A DNA stretch of 64,000 bases, from positions 19,381-83,380 of the forward strand of contig CACJOU010000005.1 in assembly GCA_902595145.1 (NCBI GenBank), given 5' to 3'. The translations under genes were made by a program, and so were the position numbers. The DNA comes from an uncultured SAR116 cluster alpha proteobacterium. GTDB taxonomy: Bacteria; Pseudomonadota; Alphaproteobacteria; Puniceispirillales; Marisalimonadaceae. The number at the start of each line of letters is the position of its first letter. Position 1 is the stretch's first letter. The notes under the pieces are model-generated. The model had not been told where the DNA came from, searched no databases, and was given only the letters and a program-made list of their open reading frames with translations. Shown here in pieces: positions 16,484 to 25,136 of the stretch.

Positions 16484-17116
16484 TTAATCTTGAATAGGTT
16501 CTATGATTTGTGTTGTTGGTTTTGTTTTTTTAAATGAATCTCTAATTTTATGAATATTCCAGTATTTATTTAGATTTTTATATCTGTTTTTCCATTCAAA
16601 TTTTGGAAATCTAAGATCAATGTATTCTAAGCAAGAAAAACAGCTTATATCAGCAATGCTGAAACTATTTCCAACAAAAAATTGTTTTTCTTTAAGATAA
16701 TTTGATAAATACTCTACCCCTTCAAAAATTTTTTTCTCTTGTCTTTTAATCCAATTTTTACTTCTCAAATTTTTGTTTCTAGAGTTTTCTAAAAATACTA
16801 AAACAACAGAGTCACAAATTCCATCTGCAACTGTTTCTAATAATCTAGCAGAAATGTTCTCTTGAAATGACCTAGGATATAGAAGTGGATTTGGTTCTAA
16901 GTAATCTAAATATTGATTTATAACTTTGCTGTCAAACATAGGTTCTTGATCTTTTAAAAGAAGAATAGGAATTTTGCCAAGAGGATTAATACCATTTGTT
17001 TTGGTGTTTAAATTCCATGGTATATCAATGATTTCTTCATAACTTATATTTTTTTCATGTAAAGCAACACGTACCTTACGAGCAAATGGGCTTGGAGTAG
17101 CAGTAATTAATTTCAT
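16484..17116 (-). CDS. Glutathione S-transferase family protein
   Basis: A 210-residue cytosolic GST. The N-terminal thioredoxin-like domain starts MKLITATPSPFARKVRVALHEKN, with Ser9 as likely catalytic residue and the cis-Pro segment GKIPILLLKD; EPMFDSKVINQYLD supplies the glutathione-binding Glu/Asp-Ser type site. The C-terminal helical domain has FFVGNSFSIADISCFSCLEY. The specific substrate cannot be told. It is upstream of and on the same strand as the small-gene operon, but separated from it by 140 bp. Confidence 0.88.
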   Translation of the reverse strand: MKLITATPSPFARKVRVALHEKNISYEEIIDIPWNLNTKTNGINPLGKIPILLLKDQEPMFDSKVINQYLDYLEPNPLLYPRSFQENISARLLETVADGICDSVVLVFLENSRNKNLRSKNWIKRQEKKIFEGVEYLSNYLKEKQFFVGNSFSIADISCFSCLEYIDLRFPKFEWKNRYKNLNKYWNIHKIRDSFKKTKPTTQIIEPIQD

Positions 17117-17190
17117 ATTTATATTCTAAATAACTAATATTCATTGGTAAACATTATTGATTTATAAACTCATTAAAGAATACATTTAGT

Positions 17191-18015
17191 CTAAACGTTT
17201 ATATTTTCTTTTAAATCAGCTGATTGAAAAATAGACATTAACCATTTTTTACATTCTTTATCATTTTTAGGTTTAGCAACAAACTCTTGGCCTCGTCCAA
17301 CAATGTCTACTGTATTTTCTTTCCATCTGTTGAGATCTTTGTGATATGACATGCCACAACCACCACGTTTAGGATTTAACCACTGAGGACAAATCCATTT
17401 AGATTTTTTTACTAAAGGGTTAAAGCTTAAATTTGTCATCTTAGTAGCTTTAAATTTTCCAAACCCTGGAAAATTTTTTAACTTAAAACCGTCCAGATTT
17501 TTTTTTGCAATGTAAAGAGTATTATTTTTTTTCCATTTACCAATGGTGTGTGGGTGCGAACTTGGCTTTGGTTTCTCTTTTAAATACCAACTTGGGTCAT
17601 CTCCAAGTTTTATAATTTCTCCAATCTGAAACCAGCCAAACATTCTATAGTGACCAGGATCAGTTTTTGAAAAGGAAATTTTATTATGAAATTCTATAGT
17701 TTCTCTAAACCATCCCCAAAATAGAAAAATATCACCTATTCCAACCTTATTATTTTCTAGATGTGTTTGCGCAGCTCCTACTTGACCAAACTGACCAGTT
17801 TCTAAGTTAGGATCGTAATGACAGGTATCTGAAGGTTTAATCTTTTTTTTAGATAACTGATTTATTTCTTTCCCAAAACCAAGATACTCATATGAAGTTA
17901 AAGTATTTGTTTTATATGGGATTGGAAAACTTTGAATATTTTTTCCTTTTTTAGGACTTGGGATTCCACCGGCAGTACTATCGAGGCCTTTCCTACTGAA
18001 GATAATTTTTATCAT
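17191..18015 (-). CDS. Nmad3-like (nucleotide modification associated domain 3) protein
   Basis: A 274-residue protein whose start, IIFSRKGLDSTAGGIPSP, matches the opening of the Nmad3 family (typically '(K)ii.SRKGfDs..Gg.pSP'). Further features are CHYDPNLETG, the FLFWGWFRE strand and YRMFGWFQIGEII. Comparative genomics links Nmad3 to phage and bacterial base-modification systems; the reaction is not known. No modification enzyme, nuclease or phage gene is adjacent, and the AT-rich codon use matches the neighbours. The assignment rests on the N-terminal signature. Confidence 0.7.
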   Translation of the reverse strand: MIKIIFSRKGLDSTAGGIPSPKKGKNIQSFPIPYKTNTLTSYEYLGFGKEINQLSKKKIKPSDTCHYDPNLETGQFGQVGAAQTHLENNKVGIGDIFLFWGWFRETIEFHNKISFSKTDPGHYRMFGWFQIGEIIKLGDDPSWYLKEKPKPSSHPHTIGKWKKNNTLYIAKKNLDGFKLKNFPGFGKFKATKMTNLSFNPLVKKSKWICPQWLNPKRGGCGMSYHKDLNRWKENTVDIVGRGQEFVAKPKNDKECKKWLMSIFQSADLKENINV

Positions 18016-18243
18016 ATTATAAATTAAACAAAATAAAATTAAAAATTAAATAAAATAATTTAGGTTCTAATGATTAAATCAAAGGATAAAATTTTTTCTT
18101 TACTCTCCTCTTACAACAGGTTTTATAAAAAAAATTAGCTTTATAATATATCCTTACCTCGGAAATAATGGAGAAATAATCATTAGAATAATTTTGGCGT
18201 TTTTATTTATTTTTAAAATTATATACAAAAATAAAGAATACGG
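18016..18243. other. AT-rich intergenic region upstream of the copper operon
   Basis: No gene is visible here on either strand. It separates the divergent Nmad3-like gene from the copper operon. The only clear signal is the MerR-type promoter immediately downstream. Short AT-rich inverted patterns are present, but none makes a convincing hairpin. Confidence 0.5.
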
Positions 18244-18276
18244 TTGACTCTCCCCTAAGGGTAAAGCTTACATAAT
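18244..18276 (+). promoter_or_regulatory. CueR/MerR-type operator-promoter of the copper operon
   Basis: A TTGACT -35 box (18244-18249) and a TACATA -10 box (18269-18274) are 19 bp apart, the over-long spacer typical of MerR-family promoters. Between them is the imperfect dyad CTCTCCCCTAAGGGTAAAG. CueR, ZntR and MerR sit in such spacers and untwist the DNA when metal binds. The genes downstream are all copper-related, so CueR-like copper control is inferred. No MerR-family gene is present in the window. Confidence 0.72.
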
Positions 18277-18349
18277 ATTTAAATTACAATTTTTTGTAAA
18301 TTTTGCCTCTTATCATAGGACTTTTTAAAAAGTATTGGATAAATATGAA

Positions 18350-18979
18350 ATGAAGACACTAGGAATATTTATATTAAGTTTATTGCTTAACTTCTCAAAT
18401 GCTATTGCTCACTCGCCAGTAGGTTTTGTAGTACCAAAAGATGGGTCTATAATTCAAAAGGCTCCAGAAAAAATGGAAATTGTTTTTACGGCACCAGCTA
18501 AACTGATCAAAGTTGAGTTTTCAAAAGTTACATCAAACCAAAAAAAGTCATTAATCAGTGGCCTTCTTGGGAACGAAGCTTTAACTCCAATAAAATTAAA
18601 TAAAGATCATCTAATGAAGGAATTAAGACGTCATATCATCAGTCTACCTAAATTAGACGATGGTATTTATAAAACAGCATGGCGCGCACTTAGTGAAGAT
18701 GGTCATGCCATTAAAGGAGAATTTATATTTGAGGTATCTCCAAAAGGTTCAGACACATCAGGCGTTGATGTAAAATTATTGTTTGGTGAAGGTCAAGTTA
18801 AACGCGTTAGAGGAACAAAAATAACAATAAAACATGGGCCATTAGGAGAGTTAATGCCAGCAATGACGATGGAATTTAATGTTTCAGACAAAAAAATAAT
18901 CTCAAACCTTAAAAGGGGAGACAAAGTCAAGTTTCAAGTTAATAAAGAATTAGAACTTATTAAAATTGAATCAAAATAG
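18350..18979 (+). CDS. copC: CopC-CusF fusion, periplasmic copper-binding protein
   Basis: The ATG at 18350 is preferred over an in-frame TTG at 18335, giving 209 residues. The signal peptide (1-20) ends AIA, leaving His21 as mature N-terminus (HSPVGF), the copper ligand of CopC. The CopC domain runs to about residue 135 and keeps the D-x-H copper site as EDGH. A second domain (about 143-205) is CusF-like: ITIKHGPL with His162, then MPAMTM with Met172 and Met174 as Cu(I) ligands. The Trp that caps copper in E. coli CusF is replaced by Met. It is the first gene of the operon. Confidence 0.85.
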   Translation: MKTLGIFILSLLLNFSNAIAHSPVGFVVPKDGSIIQKAPEKMEIVFTAPAKLIKVEFSKVTSNQKKSLISGLLGNEALTPIKLNKDHLMKELRRHIISLPKLDDGIYKTAWRALSEDGHAIKGEFIFEVSPKGSDTSGVDVKLLFGEGQVKRVRGTKITIKHGPLGELMPAMTMEFNVSDKKIISNLKRGDKVKFQVNKELELIKIESK

Positions 18980-18993
18980 ATAATTAATACAAG

Positions 18994-19314
18994 ATGAATA
19001 ATAAAAAAGAACCAATCCCAAAAATTAATTTTGTTATAACCACTTTTATATCAGCTTACTATTCTAATTTTCAAAATTGCTTTTCAACATTCCAGGTTAT
19101 AATTTTTTTACTGATTGCAGGAACTTTTCCGTTTTCAGTTGCCGCTAATAGTGAGGAGAATTCATCAAATAAAAATATGTATAAATCAATTTTTAATTCT
19201 TATGAAAAATGGGAATGGGAGGACACATCAGACTGGATTATTTCAAATCAAACAGTCGATGAGATTGGAGGGTGGCAATATTACTCTCGTGAAAAAAGCG
19301 AGGAAAAAAAATAG
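18994..19314 (+). CDS. Small exported protein of the copper operon
   Basis: A 106-residue protein with a long N-terminal region and a hydrophobic signal or anchor at about 32-51 (VIIFLLIAGTFPFSVAANS). The mature part is acidic and aromatic (YEKWEWEDTSDW) and ends with VDEIGGWQYYSRE. I do not recognise a named family. It sits between CopC-CusF and the TolC-like gene with gaps of 14 and 7 bp, so co-transcription is clear. A periplasmic role in copper handling is inferred from context only. Confidence 0.65.
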   Translation: MNNKKEPIPKINFVITTFISAYYSNFQNCFSTFQVIIFLLIAGTFPFSVAANSEENSSNKNMYKSIFNSYEKWEWEDTSDWIISNQTVDEIGGWQYYSREKSEEKK

Positions 19315-19321
19315 GTTAGCG

Positions 19322-20722
19322 ATGAAATTGAGAATTTTTTGTTTTGGCTTAATATTTGTAATATCTGGTTGTACGTCTTATAAATTTGAACAAAGTTTAA
19401 ATAATATTAACAGCAACAAAGATATTGTTATTGCTGGTAAAATAACCGCAGCTATTAACCAGAAACAACAAAATGAATTATTTAATAATTCAAAAGCCCT
19501 TCTAAATTCAGAAGTTGGTGAAAAAGAAGCTGTAGAATTAATGCTTTCCAAAAGTCCTAGTTTTCAATCGCTTTTATTTAAATATCGCGGGAGTGGGTCA
19601 GCTGCTGCTCAAAAGGGAAGGATTCCTAATCCAGTGTTTTCGTTTGAACGAATGGTGAAGGGTTCTGAAATAGAATATGGGAGGTTTCTGAGTTTTGGAC
19701 TTCTTGACTTGCTCTCACTTCCAACTAAACAAAAATCCTCAAAACTTGCTGTTGATTTGAATGATATAAATTTAGCTTCTGAAATTTATGGGGCAATAAG
19801 TGATGTAAGATTGTCTTGGTTTGAAGCAGTTGCTTCAGAACAACAACTAACTCTTTATGATAATGTCTTTGTTGCTCTTTCTGCGAATGCTGAACTTGCT
19901 AAACGAATGAAAAAAACTGGTAATATGACAACTAGTGATCGAATTCGTCAACAATTGATCTATTCAGAATCTACCATAGCACTTGCTAAAGCAAAAATGA
20001 GAAAAATATCTAGTAGAGAGAACTTGATACGTAAAATAGGTCTAACAAAAAGTGAAGCTAAAAATTTAACAATACCTAAACAACTACCAGAGTTACCAAA
20101 AGCACCAATAGCAATTGAAAAAATTGCTAATAAAATTAGTGACAGATTTGATGTAAAAACTGCTCGTATTGAATATGAGTTGTTATTGGAACAGTTAGGA
20201 GTTGAAAAAATTAATTCTTACACAGATATCGAATTTGGATATAGAAATGATAGAATAAAAGATGATGGAGTTATCTCAAACAAAAAAGGCTATGAACTTG
20301 AAATTAAAATTCCAATCTTTGATTGGGGTAATCTTCAAAGAGATACAATTCAAGCAGATCTAATTGCTAAACAAAAAATTTATGAGAATATCGTATTAGC
20401 TGCAGCGTCTGAATTTCGTGAGGCTTATCAAAAGTATAGGACAGCCTTTGATATAGCAAAACATTATTATGATCAAATTATTCCAATGCATGAAACACTC
20501 TTAGAAGAAGCAACTTATAATTATAATGGAATGATAATTGGAGTATTTGAATTGATGCAAAGCGGGCTTGAGAAATCAACAGCTGAAATAAAAGCTATAG
20601 ACGCATTACAAAACTTATTCACTGCAGAACTTAACTTAAATAGTGTTGCAGTAGGAAGAAAATTTGGGGCAAGATCAAGAACCATTCCAATTGCCTCAAA
20701 TAAAGCAAAAAAAGTGCATTAG
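19322..20722 (+). CDS. TolC/CusC-family outer-membrane efflux lipoprotein
   Basis: A 466-residue protein starting at ATG 19322, which gives a lipoprotein signal with lipobox ISGC (Cys17); the same frame is open further upstream across the previous gene, but a start there would bury the signal. Two OEP halves are visible, with long helical segments (for example AEIKAIDALQNLFTAELNLNS) and the GYELEIKIPIFDWGN beta-strand block. It would form an outer-membrane channel with a periplasmic tunnel. No CusA or CusB partner is in the operon, so it must borrow an inner-membrane pump or act in some other way. Confidence 0.83.
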   Translation: MKLRIFCFGLIFVISGCTSYKFEQSLNNINSNKDIVIAGKITAAINQKQQNELFNNSKALLNSEVGEKEAVELMLSKSPSFQSLLFKYRGSGSAAAQKGRIPNPVFSFERMVKGSEIEYGRFLSFGLLDLLSLPTKQKSSKLAVDLNDINLASEIYGAISDVRLSWFEAVASEQQLTLYDNVFVALSANAELAKRMKKTGNMTTSDRIRQQLIYSESTIALAKAKMRKISSRENLIRKIGLTKSEAKNLTIPKQLPELPKAPIAIEKIANKISDRFDVKTARIEYELLLEQLGVEKINSYTDIEFGYRNDRIKDDGVISNKKGYELEIKIPIFDWGNLQRDTIQADLIAKQKIYENIVLAAASEFREAYQKYRTAFDIAKHYYDQIIPMHETLLEEATYNYNGMIIGVFELMQSGLEKSTAEIKAIDALQNLFTAELNLNSVAVGRKFGARSRTIPIASNKAKKVH

Positions 20723-20753
20723 TCAGAGATAGTTTAAAAAAATGGAGACTTAA

Positions 20754-22160
20754 ATGAAAACAAGACGCGAATTTATAAAGATGTCTGCCTTAGCAGGTAC
20801 AGCAATAGCTGGTGCATCGGTTGCTACCTCTTCACTTGCAGGTTTACCCGAGCCGGTAATACAAACGTCTGCAGAAACAATCAGTCCAAATAAGTTAAAA
20901 GAAACTTCCGAGTATAATCCCGTTGTTACACTTAATGGTTGGACACTGCCCTACAGGATGAATGGTAACTTTAAAGAATTTCATTTAGTCGCTGAACCTG
21001 TTGTTCGTGAACTTGCACCTGGAATGAATGCTAATCTTTGGGGATATAATGGACAAAGTCCTGGCCCTACAATTGAAGTTGTTGAGGGTGATAATGTTAG
21101 AATTTTCCTTACAAATAAATTGCCAGAACATACAAGTATTCATTGGCACGGCCAAAGGTTACCAAATGGAATGGATGGAGTAGCTGGGCTAAACCAATTA
21201 GCTGTAAGTCCAGGAAAAACCTTCGTGTATGAATTTAAAGCAAAACGACCAGGTACCTTTATGTACCATCCTCATGCTGACGAAATGACACAAATGGCAA
21301 TGGGTATGATGGGATTTTGGGTTACTCATCCAAAAAAAGAGCATCCCTGGATTAGCAAAGTAGATAGAGACTATTGTATTTTACTAAATGCATTTGATAT
21401 TGTCCCTGGCTCAGAGACACCAAAAATAATGACTATGCTTGATTTCAATTTATGGGCTTGGAACAGCAGAATTTTTCCTGGAATTTCACCACTTATAGCA
21501 AGAAAAAATGATCGTGTTAGAGTAAGAATTGGAAACTTAACAATGACAAACCATCCTATACATGTCCATGGAATAGAATTTGAGGTAACAGGTACAGATG
21601 GTGGACCAACTCGACCTGAGAGTCGATGGAAAGAAGTAACTAGTGATATAGCGGTTGGCCAAATGAGGCAAATAGAGTTTATTGCTGACGAAGAAGGAGA
21701 CTGGGCAATGCACTGTCACAAAAGCCATCATTCAATGAATGCTATGGGCCATAATGTGCCTACTATGATTGGTGTTGACCATAGAGGAGTATCAGAAAAG
21801 ATTAAGAAGTTAGTGCCAGATTATATGGTTATGGGTGAACGAGGAATGGCTGATATGACTGAAATGACCATGCCATTACCAGATAATACAATCCCAATGA
21901 TGACAGGAAATGGTCCTTATGGTTCTGTTGAAATGGGAGGGATGTTTAGTATACTTAAGGTCAGAGCTGATCAAGCCCCAGGCGATTACACTGATCCCGG
22001 TTGGTTTAAAAATCCTATAGGAAAACAGGCTTATGAGTATAAAGGTGAATTGCCAAAAATGTCAAAAATAAATGGAACAGGCAATCCACTTATGTCTTCA
22101 AAATCTAAGATAAAAACAACCCAATTTACAGCTGTTAAACCAAATTATAGGAAAAGTTAG
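20754..22160 (+). CDS. Tat-exported multicopper oxidase (CopA/CumA-like)
   Basis: A 468-residue periplasmic oxidase. The twin-arginine signal is MKTRREFIKMSALAG. All four copper-binding blocks are present: HWHG at 130-133, HPH at 172-174, HPIHVHG from 267, and HCHKSHHSM from 320 with Met331 as likely axial type 1 ligand. The Met-rich segment at about 360-400 (GMADMTEMTMPLP) is usual in Cu(I) oxidases of copper tolerance. It would oxidise Cu(I) to the less toxic Cu(II) using O2. A ribosome-binding GGAG lies upstream. Confidence 0.9.
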   Translation: MKTRREFIKMSALAGTAIAGASVATSSLAGLPEPVIQTSAETISPNKLKETSEYNPVVTLNGWTLPYRMNGNFKEFHLVAEPVVRELAPGMNANLWGYNGQSPGPTIEVVEGDNVRIFLTNKLPEHTSIHWHGQRLPNGMDGVAGLNQLAVSPGKTFVYEFKAKRPGTFMYHPHADEMTQMAMGMMGFWVTHPKKEHPWISKVDRDYCILLNAFDIVPGSETPKIMTMLDFNLWAWNSRIFPGISPLIARKNDRVRVRIGNLTMTNHPIHVHGIEFEVTGTDGGPTRPESRWKEVTSDIAVGQMRQIEFIADEEGDWAMHCHKSHHSMNAMGHNVPTMIGVDHRGVSEKIKKLVPDYMVMGERGMADMTEMTMPLPDNTIPMMTGNGPYGSVEMGGMFSILKVRADQAPGDYTDPGWFKNPIGKQAYEYKGELPKMSKINGTGNPLMSSKSKIKTTQFTAVKPNYRKS

Positions 22161-22194
22161 TAAATACATCTAAGGATGTTAAAAGGTATAGTTG

Positions 22195-23064
22195 ATGGAT
22201 GTATGGATAGTTTTCACTCCTGTTTTGAAAGTTCTACTTTATATAGTTGGATTAGTAGTAGTTGGAACTAAATTGTTTGATCTTCATTTTAGAAAGTATC
22301 AAACAATAGACAACATGGAACACTGTAACTCTTTATCTCAAAAGAGTTGTTTGTATGGCCTTGTAATATCAGTTGGGATGATATTTTCCATAGCAGGTAA
22401 TTTAGGTGGAGAATTTTTGAGTATTTTAGACCCAATTATTTTAGAGCTTGCTTTAACATCAAAGGCAGGATATGCAGCGATTTTTGCTTTAATTGGTTTT
22501 ACACTAACTGTAATTAGCGCAAGATATGAATTAGTCTCTTTAAAGGTCCTTGGGTGGCTAGGTATTGGTTTTGTTCTTTTATCATTTATTTATACAGGTC
22601 ATTCCCAAAAATCTGGTATTTTGGCACAGATATTACTATTATTTCATCTCATTTGTGTGGCGTTTTGGCTTGGATCTTTTATCCCATTATACAATATGTG
22701 CTCCTCTACTAATACAAGTAATCTTTATGTAATAGCCCACAGATTTGGTATTCTAGCTGTTTTTTATTTAGTTGTTCTAATAATATCTGGAGGTTCATTT
22801 GCATACATTTTGATGAATGACATTAGTCTATTATTTGACACTTCTTATGGTAACGCATTTTTAATTAAAATGTCCTTAGTTTCTTTATTACTTTTATTTG
22901 GTGCTCTAAATAAATTTAAAAATGTTCCATTAATAAAAAACGAGCCTACAGTCGGCTCGATTCAATTAAAAAAATCCATTCGCATTGAAATGTATATTGC
23001 TTTACTTATTTTATTCTTAACTAGTATTCTCACCACTTCGATGAGTTTACCTATGGGAGGTTAA
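22195..23064 (+). CDS. copD: CopD-family copper resistance membrane protein
   Basis: A 289-residue inner-membrane protein of eight hydrophobic helices, started at ATG 22195 (AAGG nine bases upstream) rather than the adjacent TTG. The YTGHSQKSG and LHLICVAFWLGSFIPLY (as FHLICVAFWLGSFIPLY) blocks and late LLFGALNKFK match the CopD domain. Its conserved His residues in the membrane are believed to pass copper across, working with CopC. It ends the operon. Confidence 0.86.
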   Translation: MDVWIVFTPVLKVLLYIVGLVVVGTKLFDLHFRKYQTIDNMEHCNSLSQKSCLYGLVISVGMIFSIAGNLGGEFLSILDPIILELALTSKAGYAAIFALIGFTLTVISARYELVSLKVLGWLGIGFVLLSFIYTGHSQKSGILAQILLLFHLICVAFWLGSFIPLYNMCSSTNTSNLYVIAHRFGILAVFYLVVLIISGGSFAYILMNDISLLFDTSYGNAFLIKMSLVSLLLLFGALNKFKNVPLIKNEPTVGSIQLKKSIRIEMYIALLILFLTSILTTSMSLPMGG

Positions 23065-23087
23065 ATCTTTAATTAATAAAGATTTTG
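23063..23087 (+). terminator. Possible rho-independent terminator of the copper operon
   Basis: AATCTTTA and TAAAGATT pair perfectly around a five-base loop, followed by a short T-rich stretch. The stem has one G-C pair, so stability is low, but the position at the copD stop codon fits. Confidence 0.4.
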
Positions 23088-23156
23088 TTAATATTTGGCT
23101 AGATACAAACTCTTTCAAACAATTTAGAAACTTAATCATGTTTCAAATTTTTATTT

Positions 23157-23659
23157 TTATGTGAACATTCTAGGAAAAAAATAATCTATTACTTGCCCGT
23201 TTAAAAAATTAGGTATTTTAAAAGTATTTTCAGGATACTCTATGATAACCACACCACAAGTAACTTAATTGGCAGGTAACTTATTATGTCCTCTAGTTGT
23301 AAGTTGATAAATTAATGAATTTAAAATGGGATTATGACCTATAATAACTACATTTCTAAACCCAATCACTTTGTCTGTTAATTTTTTTTTAATTTTATCT
23401 GTTGATGCATAATATAAATCTTTTTCAATAAATAAAAAATTATCTTTATTATCCCAATCCAAAAAATATTTTCGTAAGTTAATTTTGCTCTTAGTGCAGG
23501 TGATATTAAAAACAAATCTGGTTTATCAATTCTTTTTTTAAGTTCCTTAGAAATTACTTTTCAAGAGTTAAAACCTCTTTTGTTAAGGCCTCTTTGAAGA
23601 TCATTGACTTTGCTATTCCAGTCAGATTTAGCGTGACGAATCATTATTAATTTAGACAT
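23157..23659 (-). pseudogene. sixA: Decayed phosphohistidine phosphatase SixA
   Basis: The frame from ATG 23659 reads MSKLIMIRHAKSDWNS, the SixA RHG-type motif, then meets an in-frame TGA at 23561-23563 where the family has a residue of the RG..dA block. Reading resumes (KVISKELKK, LFLISPALRA), then a shift near 23460 is needed to enter a second frame with YYASTDKI and VVIIGHNPILNSL. A TAA after KLPAN interrupts the C-terminal VTCGVVIIEYPEN segment. Three separate lesions make this a pseudogene rather than a sequencing slip. SixA removes phosphate from histidine on phosphorelay proteins. Confidence 0.8.
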
Positions 23660-23933
23660 TTATTATTAAAATTTATCATTATTTGAAATGATTGATTATG
23701 TCATTTGTTTTTTTATTTTAAGTATTTTTAAATATCAAAGGTATATATAAAGTATTTAATTAAATATATATCTAACCAAACGTACCATAAATATTTTTTT
23801 ACGAAATTACAATAAAGATCAAGCTGTTTTCTATAAAGTCAATTGTCATTTCAATAATTAAACCCTGTTCAGCGTTCCATGGACTAGGGTTCATTGATGG
23901 GTTCGTAGAGAAGTTTAAGGTAGTATTTTTATG
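23660..23933. other. Intergenic region between sixA pseudogene and methyltransferase
   Basis: No open frame of credible length is seen. The first two-thirds is very AT-rich with several TATATA runs; the last part holds the GC-richer repeat patch at about 23861-23911. Confidence 0.5.
23869..23890 (+). repeat. Inverted heptamer-structured repeat, copy 1
   Basis: This 22-base block (TCAG, C, GTTC, C, ATGGACTA, G, GGT) matches 19 of 22 positions with the complement of 25134-25155. It sits in a GC-richer patch at 23861-23911 that also contains a hairpin AACCCT/AGGGTT. The patch reads in sevens (TTCAGCG TTCCATG GACTAGG). It lies just past the stop of the methyltransferase gene. Confidence 0.5.
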
Positions 23934-24977
23934 TTATAATTTTCCTTGTATTACCATATTCGAAGCAGTTTTATAAGTAACTTTTGTATCTTTAAACCCT
24001 GCCTCGTTTAATATAGAAAATAACTTTTGAGGCCCTGCTTGGGCCCCAAGTGCTAAACCAACTTCTTGAGATTTTGAGGCTGGAATACATGCAATTGTTG
24101 AGAAAGAATAATACAGTTGTCCGATTAAATTAAAGTTATTTTCTGGCAAGTCATCAGCAGTAGGCTCAACGAGCATAATGATTCCATTAGGATTTAGTTT
24201 TGTCTTTGCATATTTAATGGCCCCAAGTGGATCTCCCATGTCATGAAGACAATCAAAAAAAGCAATTATATCATATTTACCATCATAATTTTTAGCGTTA
24301 TTAACTCTAAATTCTAAATTACTAAGGTTTTTATTATTTTTTTTAGCTTCAGAAATTGATGGCTCGTGAGGATCAATTCCTACAATTTTTGAGTTAGTAT
24401 ATTTTTGTGCTATCAAGGAAGAAGAGTAACCATGTCCACATCCAATGTCTCCAAAAGTAATACCTTTAGTAAGCATTTCGTCTGCGCCATCAAGACTAGG
24501 TATCCATTTTTTTGTTAAAAATATTGAATATGATGGCTTGAAAAATCTTGCTGATCCAGATAGGCAACATGGATGTAAGTTTCCCCAACCAGTTCCACTA
24601 CCATTTTTAAAATTATCTTTTATTATATCTATATTATGGATAGCCCCTACTAAATTTTCAAATCCTCCAATCATTAATGAAATACTATCTTCGTCTCCTA
24701 AAATTGAAAATTGTTCTGTACTCATAGAAAATTCTTCATTTTTATTATTATAATCTATATATTTGGAGGCAGCTAAAGCAAGCAACCATTCCTTTATATA
24801 TCTTTTATCCATCTTAATTTGATTACTGAATTCATCGGAAGTGCATGGACCAAATTTATGTAAACTTTTAAATAGACCTAGTTCATCTCCTATTCTCATC
24901 ATAGGTATTAATGCTCCAGCAGCTATATCTTGCATAATTTTGTATTGTAATTTCCTAGTTTTTTCAATGTCAGTCAT
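23934..24977 (-). CDS. SAM-dependent methyltransferase with winged-helix N-domain
   Basis: A 347-residue protein. The start at ATG 24975-24977 (MTDIEKTRK) is chosen because a strong AAGGGAG lies six bases upstream; a longer frame begins seven codons earlier. Residues about 1-90 form a winged-helix dimerisation domain (TSDEFSNQIKMDKRYIKEWL). The methyltransferase domain has the SAM motif FGDIGCGHGYSSS, the acidic VGIDPHEPS and FFDCLHDMGDP. It resembles Rv2258c/S25-type methyltransferases whose substrates are small molecules, often unknown. Inverted repeats bracket the gene. Confidence 0.82.
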   Translation of the reverse strand: MTDIEKTRKLQYKIMQDIAAGALIPMMRIGDELGLFKSLHKFGPCTSDEFSNQIKMDKRYIKEWLLALAASKYIDYNNKNEEFSMSTEQFSILGDEDSISLMIGGFENLVGAIHNIDIIKDNFKNGSGTGWGNLHPCCLSGSARFFKPSYSIFLTKKWIPSLDGADEMLTKGITFGDIGCGHGYSSSLIAQKYTNSKIVGIDPHEPSISEAKKNNKNLSNLEFRVNNAKNYDGKYDIIAFFDCLHDMGDPLGAIKYAKTKLNPNGIIMLVEPTADDLPENNFNLIGQLYYSFSTIACIPASKSQEVGLALGAQAGPQKLFSILNEAGFKDTKVTYKTASNMVIQGKL

Positions 24978-25102
24978 TTTCAACTCCCTTAAGAACAAAT
25001 ATTTAATTTAATAAAAGACTACTTTCTATTACCCTTAGCAAGCTTATTCATGGGCATTAGTCCATAGTCCGAGGTTACTGCACCCTTTTCCTAATCAAGA
25101 TT

Positions 25103-25136
25103 GGTCAATGTTCAGGGGGTGGTCTGCCCATTGACC
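25103..25136. repeat. Hairpin within the heptamer-structured patch
   Basis: GGTCAATG (25103-25110) and CATTGACC (25129-25136) are perfect complements around an 18-base G-rich loop. A second complementary pair, TGTTCA and TGAACA, overlaps it. The local G+C is much higher than the surroundings. A folded RNA or DNA cruciform is possible, but no RNA family is recognised. Confidence 0.45.

Noticed and set aside
16484..18015. A phage-derived or defence island around the Nmad3-like gene
   Set aside because: There is no integrase, capsid, nuclease or methylase nearby; neighbours are a GST and a copper operon.
19115..19321. Longer TolC-like protein starting within the small exported gene
   Set aside because: The lipoprotein signal peptide with lipobox begins at 19322; the upstream part is only the shifted frame of the preceding gene.
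23561..23563. TGA inside sixA as a sign of UGA-to-Trp recoding
   Set aside because: The same gene has a frameshift and another stop, the position does not call for Trp, and TGA ends yidD, hemY, the LAB_N gene and the gene at 33025-33606.
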